A DNA stretch of 64,000 nt from Marisediminitalea aggregata (GCF_900129565.1 NZ_FQWD01000003.1:186001-250000), one strand, 5' to 3'; positions 10,121 through 24,528 are shown, counted from the first letter of the stretch. Notes: generated by a model not told the origin, from the sequence alone. Program-made: numbers and translations.

Positions 10121-11041
10121 TTACACACCTAAATTTGGTAATACGAACGATTTAAAATTGGGATGTAGCCGAACCCATAACCCCGGATTTGCATTTAACT
10201 GCTCTGCAGCTTCCGCCTGGTCATTACTTATCGTGGTATGAAGCACTTTTTGATATGTTGCCACTTTGGCTGGTGCCGTTTCCGCATCGACGACGGATTG
10301 CACTACTTTCTTTGCTTTCAAAATCGTCGCTGGGCCAAGAGTCAAAATATATTGCGCATGCCGGCATTCTTGCTCGTCGGCCTCACTAACCTGGCTACCA
10401 CCGGCTTTAAATTTACTGATGTGATGCTCAAGAATACTGCTGGAAATGGGAATTAGACCCGCCAGATGATGCGCTTGTGCACCTGAAAACGGCTTGATGT
10501 AAGCCAAATGCGACGCCTCATTAGCCTCTGGTCCATGGCCAATAAAAAAGATATCCAGGCCACCCAACGACTCGAGCTTTTGCAAATAGGCAATAAAACT
10601 GCCTTCTAAGTCATCAGAATCCGTTTGCATAGGCGTGAAACTATTAATCTTTTCGAAAAACGCCGGGCCAAGAATTCGCTCGAAGTCACGCACAAAGCTC
10701 AGCCCATTTTGCATAGCCATAGGTGCAAGCGCATCCTGAGTAAATACATTAAGCCTTGCGAATAATGCATCATGTTCCGTCTTAGCTGCCAGTTCACCCA
10801 ACAAACGGTGTAATTGCTGTGCGCCCCGCCCACCAAGTAACGCAATATTGATCTCGCCGGACTTTTCTTCCGCAGTCAGCATTAACTCATTCAACATTGC
10901 TTCGCCGATCGCCATCTCACTGGGCAAAACCGTCGGCGACAAGCCTTTATCCACGGGTCGCCAGTCTGCCGATTCAGCATAGGAAAGCCAAACATTGTTA
11001 TTTTTATCTTCTCTTGAAAACGCGGGTTTATGTGTTGTCAT
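10121..11041 (-). CDS. NagB/RpiA-fold sugar-phosphate isomerase/deaminase-like protein
   Basis: 306-aa cytoplasmic protein resembling the glucosamine-6-phosphate deaminase/6-phosphogluconolactonase fold. INIALLGGRGAQQLHRLLGELA matches the phosphate-binding N-terminal motif. DIFFIGHGPEANEASHLAYIKPF aligns with the GLGxDGHIAFNEP motif of NagB but carries GHGPEAN. That departure, and the length being greater than NagB, argue against calling it NagB. It follows icd on the same strand but is separated from it by a terminator. The reaction is unknown. Confidence 0.65.
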   Translation of the reverse strand: MTTHKPAFSREDKNNNVWLSYAESADWRPVDKGLSPTVLPSEMAIGEAMLNELMLTAEEKSGEINIALLGGRGAQQLHRLLGELAAKTEHDALFARLNVFTQDALAPMAMQNGLSFVRDFERILGPAFFEKINSFTPMQTDSDDLEGSFIAYLQKLESLGGLDIFFIGHGPEANEASHLAYIKPFSGAQAHHLAGLIPISSSILEHHISKFKAGGSQVSEADEQECRHAQYILTLGPATILKAKKVVQSVVDAETAPAKVATYQKVLHTTISNDQAEAAEQLNANPGLWVRLHPNFKSFVLPNLGV

Positions 11042-11127
11042 TGTCTAACCTTTTCGCACAAACGTAACCTGAATGCGCCATTGTGCCACCGGTAGCAAAC
11101 AATGTAAAAAAAGATAGAAATTGCCAT

Positions 11128-11158
11128 AAAAAAAGCCGGCATTGTTTGCCGGCTTTTT
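11128..11158. terminator. terminator after icd (works on both strands)
   Basis: Stem GCCGGCA (11135-11141) / TGCCGGC (11147-11153) with a 5-base loop, preceded by seven A and followed by five T. On the minus strand it ends icd, 26 bases after its stop, and separates it from the NagB-fold gene. Confidence 0.88.
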
Positions 11159-11183
11159 AAGGATATCATTGAAGCATTACGCT

Positions 11184-13833
<2,650 letters not shown>

Positions 13834-14484
13834 ATGTCTTCCACCATCATCCTTTTCAATAAACCTTATATGGTCTTGTCGCAATTTACCGATGCCGATG
13901 GTCGTAAAACATTAAAAGACTATATCGACCAGCCGGGTGTTTATGCAGCAGGTCGACTGGACCGGGATTCCGAGGGCTTACTGGTGCTGACCGACAACGG
14001 CGCACTGCAGCACAAACTCACCCACCCCAAGGCCAAAACCAGCAAAACATATTGGGTGCAAGTAGAAGGTGATGTCGACAATCACGCCATACAGGCACTG
14101 GAAACCGGCGTTGAACTGAAAGACGGCATGACTCTGCCTGCCAAGGTATCGCGTATGGCACCACCGGCGGTTTGGGAACGTGAACCGCCAATTCGGGAGC
14201 GCAAGCACATCCCCACTACCTGGTTGAGTATTACCATCAGTGAAGGCCGCAATCGTCAGGTGCGACGAATGACCGCGCATGTCGGTTATCCAACGCTGCG
14301 ACTGATTCGCTATCGCGTGGGCAACTGGACGATTGATGGTATTGAAAATGGCAGTTTCGTGAGCATGCCTGGTCCGGATGACTTGCCTGCACCAAAACCG
14401 ACGTTAAGAAAACATTCCGCGCGCCGCAAACAGCCTTCGGATAGCAAACGTAAAATGCCAAAAAGGCATAATAAATCACGCTAA
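13834..14484 (+). CDS. rluE: 23S rRNA pseudouridine synthase RluE
   Basis: 216-aa RsuA-family pseudouridine synthase; E. coli RluE modifies U2457 of 23S rRNA. The catalytic motif is [18 protein letters not shown] (Asp in GRLDRDSEG), with [14 protein letters not shown] and [12 protein letters not shown] near the C-terminus. A very basic tail ([12 protein letters not shown]) extends beyond the catalytic domain. No S4 domain precedes the catalytic part, in keeping with the short RluE branch. The order rluE-mnmA-hflD-purB follows. RluE rather than RsuA or RluB is chosen from length and the position beside icd. Confidence 0.9.
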   Translation: MSSTIILFNKPYMVLSQFTDADGRKTLKDYIDQPGVYAAGRLDRDSEGLLVLTDNGALQHKLTHPKAKTSKTYWVQVEGDVDNHAIQALETGVELKDGMTLPAKVSRMAPPAVWEREPPIRERKHIPTTWLSITISEGRNRQVRRMTAHVGYPTLRLIRYRVGNWTIDGIENGSFVSMPGPDDLPAPKPTLRKHSARRKQPSDSKRKMPKRHNKSR

Positions 14485-14557
14485 AATCGTGCCATACACA
14501 GGGAATTCTGTTAGAATCCGCGCCCCATTAAACTGTAAAGAGCACGCAATTACTACT

Positions 14558-15660
14558 ATGTCGGTTACCCCAGCTAAACAAAAAGTCATTGTCGGTATGT
14601 CCGGCGGTGTGGATTCATCTGTGTCAGCCTACCTGCTTATGCAACAGGGCTACCAGGTTGAAGGCCTGTTTATGAAAAACTGGGAAGAAGACGACAATGA
14701 CGAATATTGCGCTGCTGCAGAAGACCTGGCAGATGCCCAGGCCGTTGCCGACAAGCTCGGCATAGAGTTACACACGATTAATTTTGCAGCCGAGTACTGG
14801 GACAACGTGTTCGAGTACTTCCTGGAAGAATACAAAGCCGGCCGCACACCTAACCCGGACATCATGTGTAACAAAGAGATCAAATTCAAAGCGTTTCTCG
14901 AATACGCCGCAGAAGATTTAGGCGCAGATTACATCGCTACCGGGCACTATGTACGCCGCCGTGAGGTCGATGGTCACTGGCAGATGCTGCGCGGTCATGA
15001 CGACAATAAAGACCAAAGCTATTTCTTGTATACGCTGGGCGAAGAACACGTTGCTAAAACCTTGTTCCCGGTTGGCGAAATTGAAAAACCCCGGGTTCGC
15101 GAAATTGCTGAAGAACAAGGGTTAATCACCCACGATAAAAAAGACAGCACAGGCATTTGTTTTATTGGTGAGCGGAAGTTTAAAGATTTTCTGAGCCGTT
15201 ACCTGCCAGCACAACCAGGTGTCATTGAAACTGCCGAAGGCGAAGAAATTGGCACCCACGAGGGCCTGATGTATCACACATTGGGTCAGCGAAAAGGACT
15301 CCATATTGGCGGTTTAAAAGACTTTGGCGATGATCCTTGGTACGTCGTAGACAAAGACGTTGCCAGAAACGTACTGGTTGTTGGTCAGGGGGCAAACCAC
15401 CCTCGCCTGTTTTCGAACGGACTGATAGCAAACCAGCTTCATTGGGTCGACCGTAAAGTGCCTGAGGCGCCATTCAGAGCCGCAGTGAAAACCCGATACC
15501 GCCAACAGGATATTCCTTGTACTGTCACGCCTCTGGCCGACGGGCAGGTAGAAGTGAAATTTGACTCACCACAAAAAGCAGTGACGCCTGGCCAGTCTGC
15601 AGTTTTCTATCAGGACGAAGTGTGCTTGGGTGGTGGCATTATCGAGAGTTATATTCGCGA

Positions 15661-15667
<7 letters not shown>
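14558..15667 (+). CDS. mnmA: tRNA-specific 2-thiouridylase MnmA
   Basis: Adenylates and thiolates U34 of Lys, Glu and Gln tRNAs using sulfur relayed from IscS. The 369-aa form from the ATG at 14558 has the PP-loop [10 protein letters not shown] (residues about 12-21), catalytic Cys104 in [12 protein letters not shown] and Cys201 in [12 protein letters not shown] longer in-frame start at 14489 would add 23 residues unlike any family N-terminus and is rejected. The end overlaps the hflD start by 7 bases. Confidence 0.96.
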
Positions 15668-17675
<2,008 letters not shown>

Positions 17676-17721
17676 GCCACTACTGATAATCTGGTAGCAC
17701 TTACATCCTGTGAGGGCTACC

Positions 17722-18906
17722 ATGATTATACATTCGTCTTCCGTTTCACCCGTTCCCACTTATCAGTATTTACAGCGTACATTACAATACGTGCTTTACT
17801 TGTATTGTTTCATGCTGGTAATGCAACTGCCATTGATCCTGCTCGAAGTGCCGGTGAATCTAACCAAGGTAACCGTGTGGCTGTTATATCTGCTAGCACT
17901 AAGCGCTTTATTGAAGCGCCGAAATAACCTTGCACAGCCCCGCATCAAATCGGGTCTGTTTTTGCTTTACTTCAGTTATCTGGTCATCGCCATTAAGCTG
18001 TGGCCAGCGGTTACCAACACACATTATTTTTTGTTGCTTTCGCTGGTCATTGCCGGTTTTGTTTTTACCCGGCAGGAGCGCAACATTCAGCACACCATGG
18101 TGGCTATCGGGCTACTGCTGTATGTGTTTATCAGCACGTTTCTGTATGTAAACAACGAGCTTTATACGCTCATTCAGTTTTGTAATGATATTACCCTCGG
18201 TGTCATCTGTTTGGTTATCTATCGGGTATTTCAGCATGTGACTTTATTGCGATGGCAACACCTGAGATCGGCGCATACAAACTCAGTTAACACGTTGTCG
18301 AGGTTCGTTCCCAACGAACCGGATAAACCCGACCTGCTCTGGCCTTTGGGCGTCACCCGCAAATTTGATTGCGTAACGGTGTTGTTTGCCGATTTAGCCG
18401 GATATACGCAAATTAACCGCTGCGAAGGTGACGATAAAACGCTGGCAATGATGAAAGCCCTGTTTCGTCGAATTGATAAACGTCTTGCCCGTTATGGGCT
18501 TGAAAAAATCAAGACTAACGGCGACCAGTATATAGCGATTGGGCCACTTCAAGGTAAAGACCATCTCAACTGTCAGGTAGTCATGGATTTTGCACTGGAG
18601 CTACATCAGCTCATTTCCCGCCTGTCCCGACGCAGTCCCATTCCCTTCCAATTGCGTATCGGCATTGCTACCGGGCCGCTCTCAGCTGGTATGATTGGGA
18701 GTCAGCGGCCACAGTTTGACGTTTGGGGGCAAACCGTCAATCTTGCAGCCTATCTGGAACAAACCTGCACATCTGCTACCATTCGCTGCTGCGCAAACAC
18801 CGCAGCCCTGCTGAATCTGGATACAACCAGTTCTTATCATGCTCTGCGTAGCCATAAACACCCGCAGACCAAAGGTTGTTACGAATTTAGCCCTTCAGCA
18901 CACTGA
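17722..18906 (+). CDS. membrane-anchored class III adenylate/guanylate cyclase-like protein
   Basis: 394-aa protein with about five or six hydrophobic segments in the first 170 residues and a C-terminal class III nucleotide cyclase domain (about 212-370). The metal-binding Asp224 (FADLAGYT) and Asp268 (NGDQY), the adenine-selecting Lys264 and Asp333 (FDVWGQTVN), and the transition-state Asn340 are present. The transition-state Arg, four residues after that Asn, is replaced by Tyr344 (NLAAYLE). If active it would make cAMP, but this change could cripple catalysis. GAGGG ahead supports the ATG at 17722. The gene stands alone after purB. Confidence 0.85.
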   Translation: MIIHSSSVSPVPTYQYLQRTLQYVLYLYCFMLVMQLPLILLEVPVNLTKVTVWLLYLLALSALLKRRNNLAQPRIKSGLFLLYFSYLVIAIKLWPAVTNTHYFLLLSLVIAGFVFTRQERNIQHTMVAIGLLLYVFISTFLYVNNELYTLIQFCNDITLGVICLVIYRVFQHVTLLRWQHLRSAHTNSVNTLSRFVPNEPDKPDLLWPLGVTRKFDCVTVLFADLAGYTQINRCEGDDKTLAMMKALFRRIDKRLARYGLEKIKTNGDQYIAIGPLQGKDHLNCQVVMDFALELHQLISRLSRRSPIPFQLRIGIATGPLSAGMIGSQRPQFDVWGQTVNLAAYLEQTCTSATIRCCANTAALLNLDTTSSYHALRSHKHPQTKGCYEFSPSAH

Positions 18907-18991
18907 CGCGATAAATTGTCTGCCATCAGCAACGACAAGGCCCTGATTCTGTTATGATAGACGCCAGTGAGTTCCCCAACAGGAAAACGAT

Positions 18992-20110
18992 GTGGCGCCG
19001 TTTAATAGTGAAGTGTTTCTACGTGAATACTGGCAGCAGAAGCCCTGTGTGTTAAGGCAATTTTTGCCGAATTTTGAAGATTTCGTTGACGAGCATGAAC
19101 TCGCCGGCTTGGCCATGGAACCTGAATTGGATAGCCGTATCGTACGCTTTCACGAACAACACTGGCAAGTCATTCAGGGCCCGTTTGACGATTTCGATGA
19201 TTGCCAGGGGCTCTGGAGCCTGCTGGTACAAGGTGTCGACCGTGTCGTGCCTGAAGGCGCGGAATTAATGGCACAGTTCAATTTTTTGCCTTATTGGCGT
19301 ATGGACGACCTGATGATCAGTTACGCGGTACCCGGCGCGGGCGTTGGGCCGCACCTCGACCAGTACGACGTATTTTTAGTACAGGGGAAAGGCAGCAGAC
19401 GCTGGCGTGTGGGCCGCCCGGATACATCCGATGAAAAGGTCACTGCGCCAGGCCTAAGACAAGTAGAAGATTTTGACCCCGTTATCGACTGTGAATTGGC
19501 GCCAGGTGATGTATTGTACATCCCGCCAGGATGGCCGCACGATGGCAAAGCTATTACACCCTGCCTGACCTATTCGGTTGGTTTCAGAGCCCCGGAGCAG
19601 TCACAGTTAAGCGGTTTTCTCGCTGAGCATTTCAGTGGTCAGGGATGTCAGGCCGAACGCTTTACTGACAGCCAACGCGCTTCGATTACATCGCCTGTAT
19701 GGGTATCGGAAAGCGACACGCAGAACCTCCGACAACTATTGCATGATGCAGTAGATTCACCGGCATTTTTATTGTCTTTGCTGACAATGCTCAGTGACCA
19801 GTCGATTGAGCCAGAGCCGCCAGAGCATAACGCGACAGAGCGTTACACAGTAGAGTCCTTTGAAGCAGGAGAACCACTGCTAGGCTTAACAGGACTGCGG
19901 CCAATAATGCACGAACGCGCATCCAAATGGCTATTTGTGAACGGTGAGAAAGTTGCCCATGAATGTGAAGATCATGCATTTTTAGCGAACTTACTGTCAA
20001 AAAATGCCATTTATCTTACTGACTTTGACAGTCATCCAAGCAAACTGGACATAATTTCATCATTTACTACACTGATCAATATGGGGTATTACCACTTTTT
20101 GGACGAATAG
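18992..20110 (+). CDS. roxA: ribosomal oxygenase RoxA (L16 arginine 3-hydroxylase, YcfD family)
   Basis: 372-aa JmjC/cupin Fe(II)- and 2-oxoglutarate-dependent oxygenase; E. coli YcfD hydroxylates an Arg of ribosomal protein L16. The iron triad is visible: His121 and Asp123 in GPHLDQYDVF and His183 in WPHDGKA. DDLMISYAVPGAGVGPHLDQ and DVLYIPPGWPH match the family closely. The GTG start at 18992 has AGGAAAA upstream; the ATG two bases earlier is out of frame. A GNAT gene follows after 10 bases, probably in the same operon. Confidence 0.94.
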   Translation: MAPFNSEVFLREYWQQKPCVLRQFLPNFEDFVDEHELAGLAMEPELDSRIVRFHEQHWQVIQGPFDDFDDCQGLWSLLVQGVDRVVPEGAELMAQFNFLPYWRMDDLMISYAVPGAGVGPHLDQYDVFLVQGKGSRRWRVGRPDTSDEKVTAPGLRQVEDFDPVIDCELAPGDVLYIPPGWPHDGKAITPCLTYSVGFRAPEQSQLSGFLAEHFSGQGCQAERFTDSQRASITSPVWVSESDTQNLRQLLHDAVDSPAFLLSLLTMLSDQSIEPEPPEHNATERYTVESFEAGEPLLGLTGLRPIMHERASKWLFVNGEKVAHECEDHAFLANLLSKNAIYLTDFDSHPSKLDIISSFTTLINMGYYHFLDE

Positions 20111-20120
20111 CGGGACAACT

Positions 20121-20579
20121 ATGATTTATAGTATCGAAGCAGTCAGATGGCACACAGCAAGACCACATCTCGAAGCGCTGCGACGAACCGTTTTTGTATT
20201 GGAGTGGCAGTTACCTGAAAGTGCAGAGTTTGACGAACTCGACACAGACGCGCATCACGTGTTGGTAATAGGTGAAAACAAAAAGCCCATCGCGACCGGC
20301 AGATTAACGCAAACCGGTGAACTCGGCAGAATTGCTGTCTTACGAGGCTATCGCAATATGACTGTCTACAAGACGCTGTTTTCCGCTTTACTTAAATTAG
20401 CCAGCGTAAACAATATCCAACAAGTTAAAGTTCAATCCGCGCTGGAAAGCGTTGAGTACCATCAAACCCGAGGCTTTAAGCCAGAGGGCCCGGTATTTAT
20501 GGAAGCTGGCGTTCCCATGCAAAAAATGGTGTGCCAGCTTACTAAGTTCGACTTACCGGACGTCGAACACATTCATTAA
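20121..20579 (+). CDS. GNAT-family N-acetyltransferase-like protein
   Basis: 152-aa protein with the GNAT layout: RTVFVLEWQLP, DTDAHHVLVIGENKKPIATGRL, then GELGRIAVLRGYRN and a C-terminal YHQTRGFKPEGPVFMEAGVPMQKM. It resembles the small ElaA/YjaB-type group. The acetyl-CoA loop is odd: where the family has R-x-x-G-x-G/A, this protein has YRNMTVYK with no glycine, so acetyl-CoA binding is uncertain. It lies 10 bases after roxA on the same strand. The substrate is unknown. Confidence 0.75.
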   Translation: MIYSIEAVRWHTARPHLEALRRTVFVLEWQLPESAEFDELDTDAHHVLVIGENKKPIATGRLTQTGELGRIAVLRGYRNMTVYKTLFSALLKLASVNNIQQVKVQSALESVEYHQTRGFKPEGPVFMEAGVPMQKMVCQLTKFDLPDVEHIH

Positions 20580-20977
20580 TGTCGCCTAGCCCCAAAGCTT
20601 TCGTTTTCGTAAAAAGTGTACAGACTACCTGCTCTGCCTCTACGTAACTGAACGAATATTATCTGACGTACATGCCGCTGGGAGTTGTTTGCTTCCGGGT
20701 TTTCCGCCTTCAACTGCCATTGTATCGAGAAATAACGCTACACGTCCCTGGCATCAGTGGCATTAACTGCCAGCGCGACATAGGTAAGCATGTCGCCTGA
20801 GATTTCCCAGTAGACTTTCTGATCCATTGCTTTGATCTCCCACACGGTGAGATATCAACCCTGTTCTGTGATAACACTGTCAAACAGGCTCCCTTCCCGG
20901 GGCAGAAACTGGTTCGCTTTTTGGAATTAGGCGTGTACCCAGGCTGCCATTTATTGTTCGTTAAATGGTTCTGTCAT
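20576..20977 (-). pseudogene. decayed gene with four in-frame stops, DUF4826-like
   Basis: Reading from an ATG at 20977, four bases after the ydiJ-type stop, one frame gives protein-like text for 133 codons but is broken by TAA (20951-20953), TAA (20927-20929), TGA (20855-20857) and TAG (20738-20740). Fragments include MAAWVHA, FQKANQFLPREGSLFDS, YLTVWEIKAMDQKVYW and RYFSIQWQLKAENPEANN; it ends at 20576, overlapping the convergent GNAT stop. The fragments resemble, from memory, the short DUF4826 proteins of Alteromonas and Shewanella. The frame is kept throughout, so the damage is nonsense mutation and not insertion. A 30-codon piece starting at 20830 still has a GGGAG ahead of it. Confidence 0.7.
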
Positions 20978-20981
20978 AAAT

Positions 20982-23900
20982 TTATTTTCTGGTTATACAC
21001 TGCAATAAATGTTGCAGCGGGTGCTTGGGTTTAAAACCGTCTATGCGATTAACCTGGCTCCGACAGGAATAACCTGACGCCATTACCTGATCGGGCTGAT
21101 AGCGGGCAACCGCCTGCTCCCAACTCATTGCATAAATGCCCAATGAGTTTGCTTTGTTTTGCGCTTCATGACCATAGTTACCAGCCATGCCGCAGCAACC
21201 CACTTTCACGATATCGACAGGCTGACCCAGACTGCTGAAAATTGACTGCCAGATTTGTTCAGTTTTAGGTAATGCGGTCTTCTCAGTACAATGCGCAAAT
21301 AGTGCCATTGGCTGCGTCTGTTCTCTAACTGCTTTGCTTTCCCACAGGTCATCAGGTAATGCTTGCAACCACTCGTGGACGGTATGAACAGTAAAGTCGC
21401 CTCGCTTTTCACCTAAACTATGGCTGTATTCATCGCGGTAACAAAGTACCAGTGGCGTATCAACACCTACCAGAGGAATATTTAACGCTGCCACTTCATT
21501 CAGAAATGCTGCCGTTGTTGTAGCGGTTTGAGCAAACTCTTCCAGGAATCCAGCAACGTGCTGAGGCTTACCGTTTGGTTTAAACGGCAGTAACACCGGC
21601 ACCTTACCCAGTTCACTGACCAAGCGCCCGAAGTCCATCACAACCTGGGCATCGTAATAGCTGGTAAACGGGTCCTGAACCAACAACACGTGTTTCTGGC
21701 GTTCAGATTCCGGCATTGCTGCCAGTTCGGCTAAATCAAATGACTTGAACACACTGTCCTGTTGTTGTGTCAGCGTGGGATACGACAACAAAGGCGCATC
21801 CACATAACCTACTTGTTTTTCAATTAAGCGCTGCAGCCATTTGGCCCCCAGGAAGGTGTTTACCACTCTTGGGAACTTCGCCATCAACGGGGTGATTTGT
21901 TCAACGTTTGCCACCAGATGGTCTTTCATTGGCCGCAGGTAACGCTGGTAATAAATCGACAAGAACGTAGAGCGGAATGCGGGTACATCCACTTTAATCG
22001 GACATTGATTTGAACAGGATTTACAAGCCAGGCAACCGCTCATGGCTTCAAACACTTCATGCGAAAAATCGTTGTGTTGCGCGCGGGTATTCTTAAATCG
22101 CGTCCACCAGCTGGTTTTAAACTGCTCAGCCGAGAGTTTGGTTGTATCGACGCCTTGGTTAGCCAGTAACCGCACCCACTCACGAATAAGGCCTGCTCTC
22201 CCTTTCGGACTATGGCGACGGTCTTTGGTAATTTTACTGGACGGACACATAGGGGATGTCGTGTCATAGTTAAAGCACAACCCGTTGCCGTTACACTCCA
22301 TGGCGGGTTTAAATGCGTCTTTAAACGCAACAGGAATAGTTCTGTCGAGTGTTGCGCGCTTCGGATCGCTCACACGTACTAATTCATCAGTGCTATCTAA
22401 TGGCGTACAGATTTTGCCCGGATTCATTTTGTTCGATGGGTCAAACGCTGTTTTAATTCGTCTTAATTCGGTAAACAACGACTCGCCAAAAAATGCCGGC
22501 CCATATTCGCTGCGGAATCCTTTACCATGCTCACCCCACATCAAACCGCCGTGTTTTGCCACTAACGCGACCACTTCATCGGAGATTTGATGCATCAGTT
22601 TTTCTTGTTCCGGATCACACAAGTCTAACGCGGGTCTAACGTGCAATACACCGGCATCAACGTGACCAAACATGCCATACTGCAAGCCATGGCTGTCCAA
22701 CAACGCGCGGAACTCCATAATGAAGTCAGCCAGGTTTTCCGGCGGAACGCCGGTATCTTCGGCAAAAGCGATGGGTTTTTGGCTGCCTTTGGTGTTGCCC
22801 AACAGGCCCACCGATTTTTTCCGCATGGCGTAGATTTTATTAATATCAGCACGGTCGTAGGTCAGCTGATAACCGATAACGCCATACTCGCCAGTAGCCG
22901 CAGCGGCCGACAGTTCTTCTTCAAGGCGAGCAATCCGGGCTTTAATTTCATCCAGATCGTTACTGTTATATTCGACCATGTTCAGGCCTTGCATATCCTT
23001 ACCCGGTACATCCTGAATCAAGTCAGAAATGGAATGCCAGATAATATCTGTGCGCGCCAGGTTTAGCACTTTGCTGTCAACGGTCTCTACTGATGTTGCC
23101 TGAGCAGCAATCATTCGCGGCGCATGACGTAACGCCGATTCAAAGCTGTCGTACTTAATATTGACAAGGGCGGTGTGTTTGGAAATTGGCGTCAGCGACA
23201 GCTTCGCTTCTGCCACAAACACCAGCGACCCCTCAGACCCGGTAATGAGGCGGCTCACGTCAATCAGTGACTGCTCTTCATCATAGGCGTGTTCAAGATC
23301 GTAGCCGGTTAAGAAACGATTCATCCGAGGGAATTTCTCGAGGATCTCATTGCGCTTACCGCGGCAGGTACTTAATACTTGTCGCAGAATGCGGCCGTAA
23401 GTATCGCTGCGCGTCGCCATTTTCTCAGCGTCCTCAATACTGATTGGCGATGTTTGCAGAATTTCGCCATTTGCCAGCACGCTGGTCAGTCCCAATACGT
23501 GATCACTGGTTTTACCGTACACCAGTGAGCCCTGCCCCGATGCGTCAGTGCTGATCATACCGCCCATGGTGGCGCGGTTACTGGTAGATAAATCCGGAGA
23601 GAAAAAATAGCCATAAGGACGAAGCGCATCGTTAAGTGCATCTTTAACAACGCCAGACTGAACCCGGACCCAGCCTTCCTGCGGATTAATTTCGAGGATT
23701 TTGTTCATGTGGCGCGACATATCAACCACAATGCCGTCTGTCAGGCTCTGACCGTTGGTACCGGTACCGCCTCCACGCGCACTGAATTTTACCTCTGGGT
23801 GCTGATTAGCTAATTCACCGATGATCTGTAGATCATTAATGCCTTTTGGTAACACCACGGCCTGGGGTAGTTTTTGATATACAGAATTGTCAGTAGCAAC

Positions 23901-24023
23901 CGCCAAACGGCTGCCGTAGCTGTATTCAATATCACCAGCGAATGCCGATTTTTCCAGACTTAGAAGATAACGCCGATAAACATCGGAAACAGAAGACTCG
24001 ATGGGTACAACAGGTAAGTTCAA
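20982..24023 (-). CDS. ydiJ: YdiJ-type FAD-binding and Fe-S oxidoreductase (D-2-hydroxyglutarate dehydrogenase-like)
   Basis: 1013-aa flavoprotein fused to a ferredoxin-like and CCG-domain module. The N-terminal FAD-4 domain has FSARGGGTGTNGQSL and TSNRATMGGMISTDASGQGS. The oxidase C-terminal domain includes FGHVDAGVLHVRPALDLCD, then CLACKSCSNQCP (4Fe-4S ligands) and the C-terminal cysteine motifs VGCCGMAGNYGHE and ASGYSCRSQV. Length and sequence track E. coli YdiJ (1018 aa) closely. Characterised relatives oxidise D-2-hydroxyglutarate; the substrate here is inferred. The downstream gene on the same message is the decayed ORF ending at 20576. Confidence 0.92.
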   Translation of the reverse strand: MNLPVVPIESSVSDVYRRYLLSLEKSAFAGDIEYSYGSRLAVATDNSVYQKLPQAVVLPKGINDLQIIGELANQHPEVKFSARGGGTGTNGQSLTDGIVVDMSRHMNKILEINPQEGWVRVQSGVVKDALNDALRPYGYFFSPDLSTSNRATMGGMISTDASGQGSLVYGKTSDHVLGLTSVLANGEILQTSPISIEDAEKMATRSDTYGRILRQVLSTCRGKRNEILEKFPRMNRFLTGYDLEHAYDEEQSLIDVSRLITGSEGSLVFVAEAKLSLTPISKHTALVNIKYDSFESALRHAPRMIAAQATSVETVDSKVLNLARTDIIWHSISDLIQDVPGKDMQGLNMVEYNSNDLDEIKARIARLEEELSAAAATGEYGVIGYQLTYDRADINKIYAMRKKSVGLLGNTKGSQKPIAFAEDTGVPPENLADFIMEFRALLDSHGLQYGMFGHVDAGVLHVRPALDLCDPEQEKLMHQISDEVVALVAKHGGLMWGEHGKGFRSEYGPAFFGESLFTELRRIKTAFDPSNKMNPGKICTPLDSTDELVRVSDPKRATLDRTIPVAFKDAFKPAMECNGNGLCFNYDTTSPMCPSSKITKDRRHSPKGRAGLIREWVRLLANQGVDTTKLSAEQFKTSWWTRFKNTRAQHNDFSHEVFEAMSGCLACKSCSNQCPIKVDVPAFRSTFLSIYYQRYLRPMKDHLVANVEQITPLMAKFPRVVNTFLGAKWLQRLIEKQVGYVDAPLLSYPTLTQQQDSVFKSFDLAELAAMPESERQKHVLLVQDPFTSYYDAQVVMDFGRLVSELGKVPVLLPFKPNGKPQHVAGFLEEFAQTATTTAAFLNEVAALNIPLVGVDTPLVLCYRDEYSHSLGEKRGDFTVHTVHEWLQALPDDLWESKAVREQTQPMALFAHCTEKTALPKTEQIWQSIFSSLGQPVDIVKVGCCGMAGNYGHEAQNKANSLGIYAMSWEQAVARYQPDQVMASGYSCRSQVNRIDGFKPKHPLQHLLQCITRK

Positions 24024-24293
24024 GGCAACGCTCTCGTCAATAGTTTGGTCGCTAAGTATACCTAGCCTGTCGGTCTGGCTCCACCGTTAACACAGGTATT
24101 TTCTACGGAAGTTGAATAGATTGATAAACCGAGAAAAATCTATAGAAACTGCTTATCGACAAACACAGCTTATTTTCATAAATCATTGATTTTAAAATTC
24201 AAAGCAAATTCAGAGAAAAGCACTATCTCTTGCAAAATTCCAGTTTCAACGCTATTTTCATACAAGATAATAATAACGATAGTGAGATAAGAT

Positions 24294-24509
24294 ATGGCGA
24301 TTGAGTCTAACCTCAACATTTTAGATCGTTCCTTACGCGGTCTGATTGGTATTGGCGTCACAGCTTTTGCCCTATTCAATGGCGACATCATCGATGATGT
24401 ATTCATAGAGATACTGCTTGGTATTTTCGGTATTCTGAACCTAATTTCACTGGCATCAGGATGGTGTCCGGTTTATCACATTGCTGGGATTAGCACGCGC
24501 AAACAATAA
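24294..24509 (+). CDS. DUF2892-family small inner-membrane protein
   Basis: 71-aa protein starting MAIESNLNILDRSLRGLIG, with two hydrophobic stretches and the ending SGWCPVYHIAGISTRK. NxxxxDRxLRxxxG and the WCPxYxxxGI end are the DUF2892 (YgaP membrane part) signature. In some proteins this module is fused to a rhodanese domain; here it stands alone. The single Cys near the C-terminus is kept. The physiological role is unknown. The GGDEF-EAL gene starts 19 bases downstream on the same strand. Confidence 0.85.
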   Translation: MAIESNLNILDRSLRGLIGIGVTAFALFNGDIIDDVFIEILLGIFGILNLISLASGWCPVYHIAGISTRKQ

Positions 24510-24528
24510 CCCCTAGCAGGTACTTTTC

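Noticed and set aside
20576..20977. Stop-codon readthrough or recoding of the broken frame after ydiJ
   Set aside because: Four stops of three different kinds within 80 codons and no visible recoding signal; nonsense decay is simpler.
24262..24290. Fur-box-like AT-rich stretch (GATAATAATAACGATAG) before the DUF2892 gene
   Set aside because: Only one half resembles the consensus, symmetry is missing, and the downstream genes have no iron link.
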